In this document: positions 8,765 through 18,188 of the stretch, in pieces | How the letters are laid out: every line of letters starts with the position of its first letter | Numbering within the stretch: the first letter of the stretch is position 1 | Origin: Bacteroidota bacterium | Lineage (GTDB): Bacteria > Bacteroidota > Ignavibacteria > UBA10030 > UBA8401 | Length of the DNA: 64,000 bases | Direction of reading: 5' to 3' | Assembly: GCA_027622375.1 (NCBI GenBank) | Contig: JAQCAB010000001.1 | Coordinates: 51,317 to 115,316 of the forward strand | Translations under genes and position numbers: made by a program | Notes under the pieces: model-generated | What the model was told of the DNA's origin: nothing | What the model saw: only the letters and a program-made list of their open reading frames with translations | The model's database searches: none

Positions 8765-10309
8765 ATGAAAATAAAAAGAGCGTTAATTAGCGTTTCAGAT
8801 AAAACAGGGATTGTTGATTTTGCGAGAGAATTATCAAAACTTGATATAGAAATAATTTCAACTGGCGGAACTTTTTCTCTTCTTCAAAAAAATAAAATAT
8901 CTGTGAAGCTGGTTTCTGAATTAACAGGTTCTCCAGAAATTTTAGAGGGCAGAGTAAAAACATTACATCCTAAAATCCATGGTGGAATTTTAGCTTTACG
9001 CAATAATACATCTCACATGGATGAGTTGATTGAAAATAAAATTTTGCCAATTGATTTGGTTGTTGTAAATCTTTATCCATTTGTGGAAACAATTTCAAAA
9101 GAAAAAGTTACTCACGAAGAAGCGATTGAACAAATTGATATTGGCGGACCAACAATGTTGCGCGCTGCTGCTAAAAATTATCATTTCGTAACTGTAATTG
9201 TAAATCCAATTAGATATGATGAAGTTTTAAAAGAAATAAAAAAATCTGGCGGACAGGTTCAACATGAATTAAAATATAAATTGGCTCAAGAAGTATTTGA
9301 ATATACTTCAAATTATGATATTGCAATTGCTGAATATTTTCAATCAAAAAATAATAAATATGATTTGTTGCCAAATTCAATTTCACTTCAATTAAATAAA
9401 TTGCGTGATTTGAGATATGGCGAAAATCCACATCAAGTTGCAGCCGTTTACACAAGTTCAACTCAAACAAAAGAAAATATTAAACAACTTCATGGAAAAG
9501 AATTATCATACAATAATTTAATTGATGCTGAAGCTGCTATCGAACTTTTATCAGAATTTGATGAGCCAACATCTGTAATAATTAAACATATGAATCCTTG
9601 TGGTGTTGGGAGTAATAAAGTTCTTTTGAATGCTTATAAAAAAGCATTTGCAACTGACACAAAATCTCCATTTGGTGGAATAATTGCTTTCAATAAAACT
9701 CTTGATATTGAAACTGCAACTTTGGTTGATAAAATTTTTAGCGAAATAATTATTGCACCTTCATTTTCAAAAGAAGCTTTACATCTACTTACAAAGAAAA
9801 AAGATAGAAGACTTTTAGAAATTTCAAAATATTTTACATCACCAAAAATTGAAATTAAAACTATTGCTGAAGGTTTTATAATTCAGACAAAAGATTCAAA
9901 AACATTTGAGTTTAAAAATGATTCAGTCGTAACAAAACGCAAACCTACAAAAGATGAACTTGCCGGATTAATTTTCGCCTACAAAATTGCAAAACATGTA
10001 AAATCAAATGCAATTGTGTACACATCAAAAGATAGAACTTTAGGAATCGGAGCAGGACAAATGTCCAGAGTGGATTCATCAAAAATTGCTGTACAAAAAG
10101 CAAACGAATCTGGATTATCACTAAAAGGATCAGTTGTTGCAAGTGATGCATTCTTCCCTTTTGCAGATGGATTAATTGAAGCAATCAAAGCTGGTGCAAC
10201 TGCTGTGATTCAGCCGGGGGGTTCAATCCGTGATAATGAAGTTATTAAAGCTGCAGATGAAAACAACATTGCTATGGTTTTTACTGGAACAAGACATTTT
10301 AAACATTGA
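8765..10309 (+). CDS. purH: Bifunctional AICAR formyltransferase / IMP cyclohydrolase
   Basis: PurH carries out the last two steps of IMP synthesis. The 514-residue protein has the N-terminal MGS-like IMP cyclohydrolase domain (about 1-190) with ISVSDKTGIVDFA, ISTGGTF, GRVKTLHPKIHGGILA and GGPTMLRAAAKN. The C-terminal transformylase domain (about 200-514) has LRYGENPHQ, IIKHMNPCGV, DTKSPFGGIIAFN, the GIGAGQMSRVDS loop and the end IQPGGSIRDNEVI. Length matches the family. It is coupled to purN; mreB begins 41 nt downstream. Confidence 0.96.
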   Translation: MKIKRALISVSDKTGIVDFARELSKLDIEIISTGGTFSLLQKNKISVKLVSELTGSPEILEGRVKTLHPKIHGGILALRNNTSHMDELIENKILPIDLVVVNLYPFVETISKEKVTHEEAIEQIDIGGPTMLRAAAKNYHFVTVIVNPIRYDEVLKEIKKSGGQVQHELKYKLAQEVFEYTSNYDIAIAEYFQSKNNKYDLLPNSISLQLNKLRDLRYGENPHQVAAVYTSSTQTKENIKQLHGKELSYNNLIDAEAAIELLSEFDEPTSVIIKHMNPCGVGSNKVLLNAYKKAFATDTKSPFGGIIAFNKTLDIETATLVDKIFSEIIIAPSFSKEALHLLTKKKDRRLLEISKYFTSPKIEIKTIAEGFIIQTKDSKTFEFKNDSVVTKRKPTKDELAGLIFAYKIAKHVKSNAIVYTSKDRTLGIGAGQMSRVDSSKIAVQKANESGLSLKGSVVASDAFFPFADGLIEAIKAGATAVIQPGGSIRDNEVIKAADENNIAMVFTGTRHFKH

Positions 10310-10350
10310 ATTGTAAATTATTATTATTATTTTTATCATAGAAAAAATAA

Positions 10351-11379
10351 ATGAGGCGCTTTTTTAATTTTATCACAGCCGATTTAGCAATCGACCTAGG
10401 AACTGCTTACACTTTAATTTATATGAAGGGTAAAGGCGTTGTTCTAAACGAACCATCAATTGTTGCTTACGATAGAAATACAAGAAAAATTGTTGCTATC
10501 GGAAATGAAGCAAAAGAAATGTTGGGAAGGACTCATCGCGATATCAGAACAATCAGACCGATGAAGGATGGTGTAATTGCAGATTTTGAAATTGCAGAAG
10601 GAATGTTGCGTGAGTTTATAAAAAAAATTCATGCAAACTGGTTGCCATCTCGCAGAATTGTAATTTGTGTTCCGAGTGGAGTAACTGAAGTTGAAAAAAG
10701 GACTGTTCGCGATTCTGCTGAACATGCAGGGGCAAAAGAAGTTTATTTAATTGCTGAACCAATGGCCGCTGCAATTGGTGTTGGAATTGAAGTTGATGCT
10801 CCGGTTGGAAATATGATAATTGATATTGGTGGTGGCACAACTGATATTGCTGTAATTGCTCTTTCAGGAATTGTGAATGAAGAATCAATTAGAATTGCGG
10901 GAGATGAATTAAATAATTGTATAATTAATTTTTTTAAAAAAAATTACAACATGTTAATTGGCGAGCGAACTGCTGAACAAATAAAATGTGGAATTGGTTC
11001 TGTGATGCCATTAAAAGAAGAACTCACAATACAAGTAAAAGGAAGAGATCTTGTTAATGGAATTCCAAAAATAACTATAGCAAATTCTGCTGAAATCCGT
11101 GAAGCAATAAATGAACCAATTCAAAATATAATGGAAGCAATTAAATTAACTCTTGAAAGAACTCCTCCAGAAATTGCTGCAGATATTCTTGATCGTGGAA
11201 TTATGTTGACTGGTGGTGGCGCATTACTACGTGGTTTGGATGAAAGAATTCGACTTGAAACTAATTTGCCAGTATTTGTTGCTGAAGATCCTTTAACGGC
11301 TGTCGTAAGAGGGACTGGGAAAGTTTTAGAAAATTTGGAGAAATACTCTAAAGTTTTATTACGCAATAAAAGATTATAA
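10351..11379 (+). CDS. mreB: Rod shape-determining protein MreB (actin-like)
   Basis: MreB polymerises on the inner membrane face and directs lateral wall growth. The 342-residue protein has the actin-fold phosphate 1 motif LAIDLGTAYTLIY, the IRPMKDGVIADF segment, phosphate 2 NMIIDIGGGTTDIAVI, and the adenosine motif MLTGGGALLRGLDE. The N-terminal MRRFFNFITAD is short and amphipathic, as expected for membrane contact. mreC follows 17 nt later. mreD, PBP2 and rodA do not follow as they often do elsewhere. Confidence 0.96.
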   Translation: MRRFFNFITADLAIDLGTAYTLIYMKGKGVVLNEPSIVAYDRNTRKIVAIGNEAKEMLGRTHRDIRTIRPMKDGVIADFEIAEGMLREFIKKIHANWLPSRRIVICVPSGVTEVEKRTVRDSAEHAGAKEVYLIAEPMAAAIGVGIEVDAPVGNMIIDIGGGTTDIAVIALSGIVNEESIRIAGDELNNCIINFFKKNYNMLIGERTAEQIKCGIGSVMPLKEELTIQVKGRDLVNGIPKITIANSAEIREAINEPIQNIMEAIKLTLERTPPEIAADILDRGIMLTGGGALLRGLDERIRLETNLPVFVAEDPLTAVVRGTGKVLENLEKYSKVLLRNKRL

Positions 11380-11396
11380 AATTATTATTTCCGCCA

Positions 11397-12221
11397 ATGT
11401 TTAAAAGAGCGGTTCTATTATATTTTCAATTCAAGAATTACTTTATTTTATCTTTTTTACTTCTCACTTCATTAATTTTAATTTTCACAAACGATAATAC
11501 AAATATAAAGTTTGTTCGTTCGGTTGCGGTTGGAAGTATTGCAATGTTACAAGAAAGTTTTTCACTTTTTCCAAATTTTTTTTCAATCCAAAAAGAAAAT
11601 GAATTATTGCGACAACAAAATATTGAACTCGCACACGAAGTAAATCAATTGCGCGAAGCAAGATTGGAAAATATCCGACTTCGAGAAATTTTAAATATAA
11701 AAGATACTACCACAATAAATATTACTTCTGCAAAAGTTGTTGGTCGAAATTTAAATATTTTGCGTAACACAATTACAATTAACAAAGGAAGTTTAAATAA
11801 TGTTGTTGTCGGGAATCCAATTGTAACTGCAAGCGGGCTTGTCGGTCGAGTTTTATTTGTAACAGATAATTATAGTGTTGTTCAAACTTTGAATAATATT
11901 GATTTTAAAGCAAGCGTAAGATTACAGCGCTCGAGAGATGAAGGGATTTTTACATGGAATGGTAAATTTCACGAATTAACAAATGTAATAAAAACAAGTG
12001 AAGTTAAATCTGGTGATGTTGTAATTACTTCGGAGTTTAGTGATGCCTTCCCAAATAATATTAAAGTTGGGTTAGTTAAAAATGTTAGTGATGTACCCGG
12101 CAAACTTTTTAAAAAAATTGAAATTGCTCCTTTTGTTTCGTTCTCGATTTTAGAGGAAGTTTTTATTTTAGATTATCTTCCCGAAATAGAAAAAATTTCT
12201 ATCGCAAATCTACAGCAATAA
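11397..12221 (+). CDS. mreC: Rod shape-determining protein MreC
   Basis: MreC is a bitopic periplasmic scaffold linking MreB to wall synthases. The 274-residue product has one N-terminal membrane helix (about 14-32), a coiled coil (about 62-100, rich in Glu, Asn, Leu and Arg), and the beta-domain with KVVGRN and NKGSLNNVVVGNPIVTASGLVG. The C-terminus is short and lacks the Pro-rich tail seen in some families. Its stop codon is one base from the stop of convergent rluD, so the mreBC transcript must end within or antisense to rluD. Confidence 0.93.
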   Translation: MFKRAVLLYFQFKNYFILSFLLLTSLILIFTNDNTNIKFVRSVAVGSIAMLQESFSLFPNFFSIQKENELLRQQNIELAHEVNQLREARLENIRLREILNIKDTTTINITSAKVVGRNLNILRNTITINKGSLNNVVVGNPIVTASGLVGRVLFVTDNYSVVQTLNNIDFKASVRLQRSRDEGIFTWNGKFHELTNVIKTSEVKSGDVVITSEFSDAFPNNIKVGLVKNVSDVPGKLFKKIEIAPFVSFSILEEVFILDYLPEIEKISIANLQQ

Positions 12222-12222
12222 T

Positions 12223-13185
12223 TTATTTTAAATTTCTTAGTTTATTAAGAATGGTGTTGATATCATTTGGAAGTGGGCTAGAAAAAATTAATTCTTTTCC
12301 AGTTGTTGGATGTTTTACACCGAGCAAAGTTGCATGTAATGCTTGCCTTTGACAAATTTCTAAAAGATTTTGAACTAATATTTTTTTCTTCCCAGCTAAT
12401 CCATTCCAACTTGAATTTCTACCACCATATGCAGGATCACCAAAAACAGGATGATGAATTGAATTTAAATGTGATCGAATCTGATGTGTTCTGCCAGTTC
12501 TAAGATTTAATTTTATTAAAGATAAAAATCCAAATTCTTCTAAAACTTCATATTCAGTAATTGCAGGTTTTCCACCTTCAACAACAACAATTTTTTTTCT
12601 ATCACTTTTACTTCTTCCAAGCGGTGCATCAATTAAACCTTTTTTTTGTTTAAAAATTCCCCAAACAATTGCATGATAAGTACGTTTTGAAGTTTTTAAT
12701 GCAAATTGTTTTGCAAGCTTTTGTAAAGCTGTTTCGTTTTTTGCAACAACTAATAAACCTGAAGTATCTTTATCCAAGCGGTGAACAATCCCCGGTCTTT
12801 CATTTACAGATAATTTTTGCAAATTAAAACGGTGCATTAATGCATTTACAAGAGTTCCTGAATAATTTTTATAAGCGGGATGCGTCACCATTCCGGCTGG
12901 TTTATTTACAATTATTAAATCTTGATCTTCAAAAAATATTTCTAGTGGTATATTTTCTGCTAAAACTTCTGGGGGTTCTCCTTTATCAATATTTATTATG
13001 ATAAGATCGCCCGGTAAAATATTGTAACTCGATTTTACAAATTTTCCATTTACAAGGATTTCTTTTTTTTTGATTGCAACCTGAACTTTTGTTCGAGTTG
13101 CATTTTCAATTCGGTTGGTCAAGTAACGATCAAGTCGTTCCTTTTTTTGTCCTGCACTAACTAATATTTGCAGGTTGTTTTTCAT
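12223..13185 (-). CDS. rluD: Large-subunit rRNA pseudouridine synthase, RluD/RluA family
   Basis: RluA-family enzymes convert specific uridines of 23S rRNA (and some tRNAs) to pseudouridine. The 320-residue protein has an N-terminal S4 RNA-binding domain (about 15-75). The catalytic domain has NKPAGMVTHPA, the catalytic Asp near residue 138 in GIVHRLDKDTSGL, LRTGRTHQIRSHL and HPVFGDPAYGG. The S4 domain favours RluD over RluA. It is the last gene of the minus-strand operon, 3 nt after lspA. Exact target sites cannot be read from sequence. Confidence 0.9.
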   Translation of the reverse strand: MKNNLQILVSAGQKKERLDRYLTNRIENATRTKVQVAIKKKEILVNGKFVKSSYNILPGDLIIINIDKGEPPEVLAENIPLEIFFEDQDLIIVNKPAGMVTHPAYKNYSGTLVNALMHRFNLQKLSVNERPGIVHRLDKDTSGLLVVAKNETALQKLAKQFALKTSKRTYHAIVWGIFKQKKGLIDAPLGRSKSDRKKIVVVEGGKPAITEYEVLEEFGFLSLIKLNLRTGRTHQIRSHLNSIHHPVFGDPAYGGRNSSWNGLAGKKKILVQNLLEICQRQALHATLLGVKHPTTGKELIFSSPLPNDINTILNKLRNLK

Positions 13186-13188
13186 TTA

Positions 13189-13782
13189 TTAATCTGAAAT
13201 TGAAAAATTATCTGAAACTTGTGATGGTGGCGTTGGATTCTTTTCATTATTTCGTGGAATAAAATTTGTAACTAAAACTAATATAATTCCGATTGAAACT
13301 GACATATCAGCAATATTAAAAATCCACCATCTATTTAACTCGAATCCATAAAATGAAATATCAATAAAATCTAGATCAATAAAATCAACAACACTACCTT
13401 TAAATAATTCTCCAGAATTAAATAAAACTCCATAAAATATTCTGTCAATCATATTTCCGATTGCGCCACCTAAAATTAATGCAAGTGGCAATCTTGTTAA
13501 AAGTGATTGACTACGAAGTGTAATTAAATAATAAAAAAGCGCCGCGGTAACAAAAATTGTTAAAATTGTAAAAAGCACTTTTGAATTTACTCCGATTCCA
13601 AAAGCCATTCCGGGATTTTCTACAAAAGTAATTCGTAAAAAATCTCCAGCAAACGGAATTGATGAACCTAACATCATACCTTTAATATCAATACCAAGTG
13701 ATTGAATTTGAATCCCCTTAATAAATATTTTTGTTGATTGGTCTAAAACAACAACCAACAATGTTACATAAAGAATGTTCAA
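13189..13782 (-). CDS. lspA: Lipoprotein signal peptidase (signal peptidase II)
   Basis: LspA cleaves signal peptides from diacylglyceryl-modified prolipoproteins in the inner membrane. The 197-residue protein has four hydrophobic helices and the family boxes: DQSTKIFIKG, VENPGMAFGI, GGAIGNMIDRI, and the catalytic aspartates in SVVDFIDLDF and FNIADMSVSIG. It is about 30 residues longer than many LspA proteins. The excess lies in loops (such as the FELNRWW region) and a hydrophilic C-terminal tail. Its start overlaps the dksA-like stop by 4 nt. A likely substrate in this window is the DUF2807 lipoprotein. Confidence 0.95.
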   Translation of the reverse strand: MNILYVTLLVVVLDQSTKIFIKGIQIQSLGIDIKGMMLGSSIPFAGDFLRITFVENPGMAFGIGVNSKVLFTILTIFVTAALFYYLITLRSQSLLTRLPLALILGGAIGNMIDRIFYGVLFNSGELFKGSVVDFIDLDFIDISFYGFELNRWWIFNIADMSVSIGIILVLVTNFIPRNNEKNPTPPSQVSDNFSISD

Positions 13783-14180
13783 AGAGACTTTCTGGAGGAG
13801 TTTTTTTTAAGTTTACATTTTACACAAAGTTGTGCATGCGGAACCGCCTCGAGTCTTTTTTTGCTTATTAATTTTAAGCAATCAATACATTGCCCATAGG
13901 TTCCCTTTTTAATTCTTTTTAAAGCATCATCTAAATGATTTAAAAATTTTGAATCTCTTGATGCAAACAAAAATGTTTTTTCTCTTTCCATTGCATCCGA
14001 GCCTTGTTCTGAGTGCATTGCAAAATTCATTGACTCGTTATTAAAATCATCTTTTTCAGCATCGAGCATCGCCTCTTTTAAACTTGCTAAATTTTCAAAA
14101 ATTTCTTTTTTCTTTACATCAATAATTTTTGCGAAGTAATTTAAATCTCGCTTACCATAAAATATTTTCTTCTTTTCCAT
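13779..14180 (-). CDS. DksA/TraR-family C4 zinc-finger protein
   Basis: DksA/TraR proteins enter the secondary channel of RNA polymerase and modulate initiation, often with ppGpp. The 133-residue protein has a helical N-terminal coiled-coil part and a C-terminal C-x2-C-x17-C-x2-C finger (CIDC ... CVKC). The coiled-coil-tip residues DxxDA of E. coli DksA cannot be aligned with confidence by eye; AMLDAEKDD is the closest stretch. It sits between ileS and lspA, where FCB-group and related genomes often keep such a gene, so a general transcription role is likely. The exact role is unproven. Confidence 0.85.
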   Translation of the reverse strand: MEKKKIFYGKRDLNYFAKIIDVKKKEIFENLASLKEAMLDAEKDDFNNESMNFAMHSEQGSDAMEREKTFLFASRDSKFLNHLDDALKRIKKGTYGQCIDCLKLISKKRLEAVPHAQLCVKCKLKKNSSRKSL

Positions 14181-14193
14181 ATTTAAATTTGAT

Positions 14194-17100
14194 TTAACTT
14201 GGCAATGTTACAACTTTTTCTATAGAAATAGAACAAATTTCTCCATCAATTTCTTCTTCAGTTGTAAAATCATTTTTTATAAAATTATTGTCAATTTTTA
14301 ATGCTAGGGTTTCTGATTTAATGTAATTTTCCATTGATAATAAAGCGTTATTTAGCGTTTCGCTACATTTAAAAGTTATTAATATTCGATCCGTCACATT
14401 AAAACTTGCTTCTTTGCGTAAATTTTGAACACGATTTACAAATTCACGAGCCAATCCTTCTTGTAAAAGCTTTGGGGAAATAGTTGTATCAAGAGCAACC
14501 ATGACCAAATTATCTGATTCAACTAAGAATCCTTTAATTTCTTCATGAAGGATTTCAATATCATTTATTTCAATTTCATAATTTTCAGAATTCAAGGATA
14601 TATTTATTTTAGAATTTCTTTGCAATTCTGAAATTTTTTTTGAACTCATTTCACGAATTGCATTAGCAACAACTTGAACTTGCTTACCATATTTTGTGCC
14701 GAGCGTCCTAAAGTTTGGTTTTGCTTTTCGTTTTACAATTCCACTTTCTTCAGAGATGAATTCAATTTGTTTTACATTTATTTCATCCAAAATAATTTCT
14801 TTAACTTTTTCTATTTTTTGTTTTTGATTTTCATCAATAATCGGAATTAATATTTTTTGAAGTGGTTGACGAATTTTAATATTTGCTTTCATCCTCATTG
14901 AACGAACATGTTCGCAAATGGTAATGGCTAAATTCATTTTATCTTCTAAATCAGTTTTAATTAAATTTTTGTCCACTTTTGGAAAATCGGACAAATGAAC
15001 AGAAGGTGGATTATTATTTTTTAAAACTGATGTTAAATTTTTAAATAACAAATCCGAAACAAATGGAGTAATTGGCGCAGTTAATTTTGAAATTGTTAAT
15101 AAGCATTCAAATAAAGTTTGATATGCTGCAGTTTTATCTTTCCCTTTTTCGCTTTTCCAAAAACGCCTTCGGTTTCGGCGAACATACCAATTTGATAATT
15201 CGTTTATGACAAAATTATTTATTGCCCGAGAAGCTTTTGTAATATCATACTGATCCATTGATTCAGTCACGGTTTGTATCAAACTATTTAATGATGATAA
15301 AATCCATTGATCAATTTCTTGTCGTTCAGAAATCGGTAAAGATTTTTCTTCGTAAACAAATCCATCAATATTTGAGTAAAGCACAAAAAATGAATATGTG
15401 TTCATCAAAGTATTAAAAAGTTTACGCTGAACTTCTGCAATTCCATTTTCATCAAAAAGAGTTGGTCGCCAAACGGGGCTATTTGAAACTAAATACCAAC
15501 GTGTTGCATCTGCACCATATTTTTTCATCAGCATAAAAGGATCAATTGTGTTACCTTTTGATTTGGACATTTTTTGTCCATTTTTATCCAAAATCAACTC
15601 ATTTACTAAAACATTTTTAAAAGTTGGTTTTTTAAATAAAAATGATCCGATCGCATGAAGCGTATAAAACCATCCTCGAGTTTGATCAATACCTTCACAA
15701 ATATAATCGGCAGGAAAAGTTTTTTCAAAAATTTCTTTGTTCTCAAAAGGATAATGCCATTGTGCAAAAGGCATCGAGCCAGAATCAAACCAAGCATCAA
15801 TTAATTCTGGGGTTCTGTACATTGTTGAACCACAACTGCATTTAAAAGTAATTTGATCTACAAATGGTTTGTGAAGATCAATTTTTTCTGGAACATTTTC
15901 CCCTTTTTGCAATTCTGAAATACTTCCAACAAATTTTTTATTTTTACAATGTTCGCAAATCCAAATTGGGAGAGGTGTGCCCCAATATCTATCACGCGAA
16001 AGTGCCCAATCTTTATTTTCTTCCAACCAATTACCAAATCTACCTGAGCCAACTTCTTTTGGCACCCAATTAATTTGATTATTGTTTGATATCATTAACG
16101 AAGAATATTTTGTTGTTGATATATACCATGAATTTCGAGCATAATATAAAAGTGGGAATGAACATCGCCAGCAATGAGGATATTCATGTGTGTATTGTAA
16201 AAGTTTTACAAAATTATTATTTGATTTTAAATGAGAAATAATTTTTTTCTCAGTCGATTTATCTTTTACATACAAGCCTTCAAAATCTTTAACATCATTT
16301 GTAAAATTTCCTGATTTATCAACTGTGTGATGTTGTGGTAATCCAACGCGTTTTCCTAATTGATAATCATCTTCACCATACATTACTGCAGTGTGAACTA
16401 CACCAGTACCATCAGTTGTTGTAACAAAATCTGCATCATAAATTCTGTAAGAGGCATCTGATTTTAAGGCATCAATATCAAAAAGAGGAATGTATTTTTT
16501 ACCGATTAAATCTTTCCCTTTTAATTCAGAAATTATTTGAACTTCATCTCCCAAAATTGAAACAAGATCTTTTGCAATTATCCAAATCTCATTTTCAGAT
16601 TTTACTTTTACATAATTTATTTCATTTCCAACTGCAAGCCCAACATTTCCAGGAAGTGTCCATGGAGTTGTTGTCCAAGAAAGTATAAATGTATTTTCAT
16701 CATTAACTAATTTAAATTTTACATAAACAGAATTCTCAGAAACAGTTTGATATCCAAGAGAAATTTCGTGAGAAGAAAGTGGTGTTTCGCACCTCGGGCA
16801 ATAAGGTTGAATTTTAAAGCCTTTATAAATTAATCCTTCATTGTAAAATTGTTCAAGCGCCCACCAAACAGACTCAATATAATTATTTTCAAAAGTGATA
16901 TATGGGTTTGTCATATCAACCCAATAACCCATTAAGCGAGTCATTTCTTCCCACTCAGCTTTATAAGTCCAAACAGACTTTTTACATTCAGAATTAAATT
17001 TTTCGATTCCGTAATTAACTATTTCATCTTTATGCTTGAAGCCAAGTTGTTTTTCAACTTCAATTTCGACTGGCAACCCATGTGTATCCCATCCCCCTTT

Positions 17101-17343
17101 TCGCGGAACATAAAATCCCTGCATTGCTTTGTAACGACAAAATGCGTCTTTCAAGGTTCGCGACATAATATGATGCAAACCTGGACGACCATTTGCGGTC
17201 GGAGGTCCCTCGTAGAAAGAAAATATTTTTTGCTCTTTTCTTATATCAATACTTTTTTGGAAAATTTTTTCTCTTTCCCAAAATTCAAGTATTTCTTCTT
17301 CTAAATTAAAATAATCGATTTTATCTTTTAACTTCGGAAACAT
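14194..17343 (-). CDS. ileS: Isoleucyl-tRNA synthetase
   Basis: IleS charges tRNA-Ile and edits mischarged valine. The 1049-residue class I synthetase has the HIGH-type motif in PTANGRPGLHHIMSR, the WDTHGLPVEIEVEK segment, the CP1 editing insertion (about 190-400), and KMSKSKGN near residue 600. Its length, GLHHIMSR variant and C-terminal architecture fit the eukaryote-like IleS2 clade, members of which tend to be insensitive to mupirocin. That trait is inferred, not seen. The track starts at GTG 17349; I use the ATG at 17343, two codons later. PNP lies 20 nt upstream. Confidence 0.96.
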   Translation of the reverse strand: MFPKLKDKIDYFNLEEEILEFWEREKIFQKSIDIRKEQKIFSFYEGPPTANGRPGLHHIMSRTLKDAFCRYKAMQGFYVPRKGGWDTHGLPVEIEVEKQLGFKHKDEIVNYGIEKFNSECKKSVWTYKAEWEEMTRLMGYWVDMTNPYITFENNYIESVWWALEQFYNEGLIYKGFKIQPYCPRCETPLSSHEISLGYQTVSENSVYVKFKLVNDENTFILSWTTTPWTLPGNVGLAVGNEINYVKVKSENEIWIIAKDLVSILGDEVQIISELKGKDLIGKKYIPLFDIDALKSDASYRIYDADFVTTTDGTGVVHTAVMYGEDDYQLGKRVGLPQHHTVDKSGNFTNDVKDFEGLYVKDKSTEKKIISHLKSNNNFVKLLQYTHEYPHCWRCSFPLLYYARNSWYISTTKYSSLMISNNNQINWVPKEVGSGRFGNWLEENKDWALSRDRYWGTPLPIWICEHCKNKKFVGSISELQKGENVPEKIDLHKPFVDQITFKCSCGSTMYRTPELIDAWFDSGSMPFAQWHYPFENKEIFEKTFPADYICEGIDQTRGWFYTLHAIGSFLFKKPTFKNVLVNELILDKNGQKMSKSKGNTIDPFMLMKKYGADATRWYLVSNSPVWRPTLFDENGIAEVQRKLFNTLMNTYSFFVLYSNIDGFVYEEKSLPISERQEIDQWILSSLNSLIQTVTESMDQYDITKASRAINNFVINELSNWYVRRNRRRFWKSEKGKDKTAAYQTLFECLLTISKLTAPITPFVSDLLFKNLTSVLKNNNPPSVHLSDFPKVDKNLIKTDLEDKMNLAITICEHVRSMRMKANIKIRQPLQKILIPIIDENQKQKIEKVKEIILDEINVKQIEFISEESGIVKRKAKPNFRTLGTKYGKQVQVVANAIREMSSKKISELQRNSKINISLNSENYEIEINDIEILHEEIKGFLVESDNLVMVALDTTISPKLLQEGLAREFVNRVQNLRKEASFNVTDRILITFKCSETLNNALLSMENYIKSETLALKIDNNFIKNDFTTEEEIDGEICSISIEKVVTLPS

Positions 17344-17363
17344 AATCACGCAAAATAATAATT

Positions 17364-18188
17364 TTATATTTGTGAAATAAGACTTTTTATTATTTCACGA
17401 AGTTTTGGTTCGGTGGAGTTTGCAACATTTACAACATCCTCTAATTTCAAAACCTGCAATTTTTCAGGATCACATTCATCTGTAATAATTGAAAAGCCAA
17501 CAACATCCATTGACATATGAACTGCAACAATTACTTCAGGAACAGTTGACATTCCAACTGCGTCTGTACCAACAGCTCTTAGAAATTTATATTCGGCTCT
17601 TGTTTCTAATGTTGGCCCACTTATTGCTGTAAAAACACCTGTGTGAGTTTTTATTTTTTTATCAAATGCGATTTGTTCTGACAATTTTATTAATTTTTTT
17701 GAAAATGGTTCCGACATATCAGGAAATCTTGGACCAAGAGAATCTTCATTGTGGCCAATTAAAGGGTTATCACCTAATAAATTTATATGATCTTTAATGA
17801 TCATAATATCCCCTTTTTTATATTCGGGATTTAATCCACCTGCTGCATTTGAAATTATTAAAGTTTTGACTCCTAATTTTTTCATTAAACGAATCGGGAA
17901 AGTAATTTGTTGCATCGTGTAACCTTCGTAAAAATGAAATCGACCTTGCATTACAATTACATTTTTACTTGCGAGTTTGCCGATGTGAAGTTTTCCTTCG
18001 TGCGATTCGACTGTTGAGAGTTGAAAGTGGGGAATATTTTTATATTCTAAAATTACTTTATCAGAAATTTCTTCAACTAAACTACCAAGCCCAGTGCCTA
18101 AAACAATCCCAATTTCTGGTTTTATTTTTGTTGAATTTTGAATTACTTGAAGTGCTTCTTCAATTTGATTTAAAAGTGAAAGAATCAT
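17364..18188 (-). CDS. punA: Purine-nucleoside phosphorylase (trimeric type)
   Basis: This enzyme splits purine nucleosides to base and ribose 1-phosphate for salvage. The 274-residue protein has GIVLGTGLGSLVEEI (phosphate loop), SHEGKLHIG, MQGRFHFYEGY, SNAAGGLNPEYKKGD and GPRFPDMSEPF. These place it in the low-molecular-mass trimeric class and not the hexameric DeoD class. The purine-contact position that is Asn in mammalian PNP (SLITN) is Asp237 here (SIITDEC), a change that could broaden base specificity beyond guanosine and inosine. It overlaps the divIVA stop by 4 nt, so it is translationally coupled. Confidence 0.93.
   Translation of the reverse strand: MILSLLNQIEEALQVIQNSTKIKPEIGIVLGTGLGSLVEEISDKVILEYKNIPHFQLSTVESHEGKLHIGKLASKNVIVMQGRFHFYEGYTMQQITFPIRLMKKLGVKTLIISNAAGGLNPEYKKGDIMIIKDHINLLGDNPLIGHNEDSLGPRFPDMSEPFSKKLIKLSEQIAFDKKIKTHTGVFTAISGPTLETRAEYKFLRAVGTDAVGMSTVPEVIVAVHMSMDVVGFSIITDECDPEKLQVLKLEDVVNVANSTEPKLREIIKSLISQI

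Noticed and set aside
12234-12251. TTCTTA-N6-TAAGAA hairpin just after the mreC stop, inside rluD
   Set aside because: Only 6 bp with one G-C pair and no T run; too weak to call a terminator.
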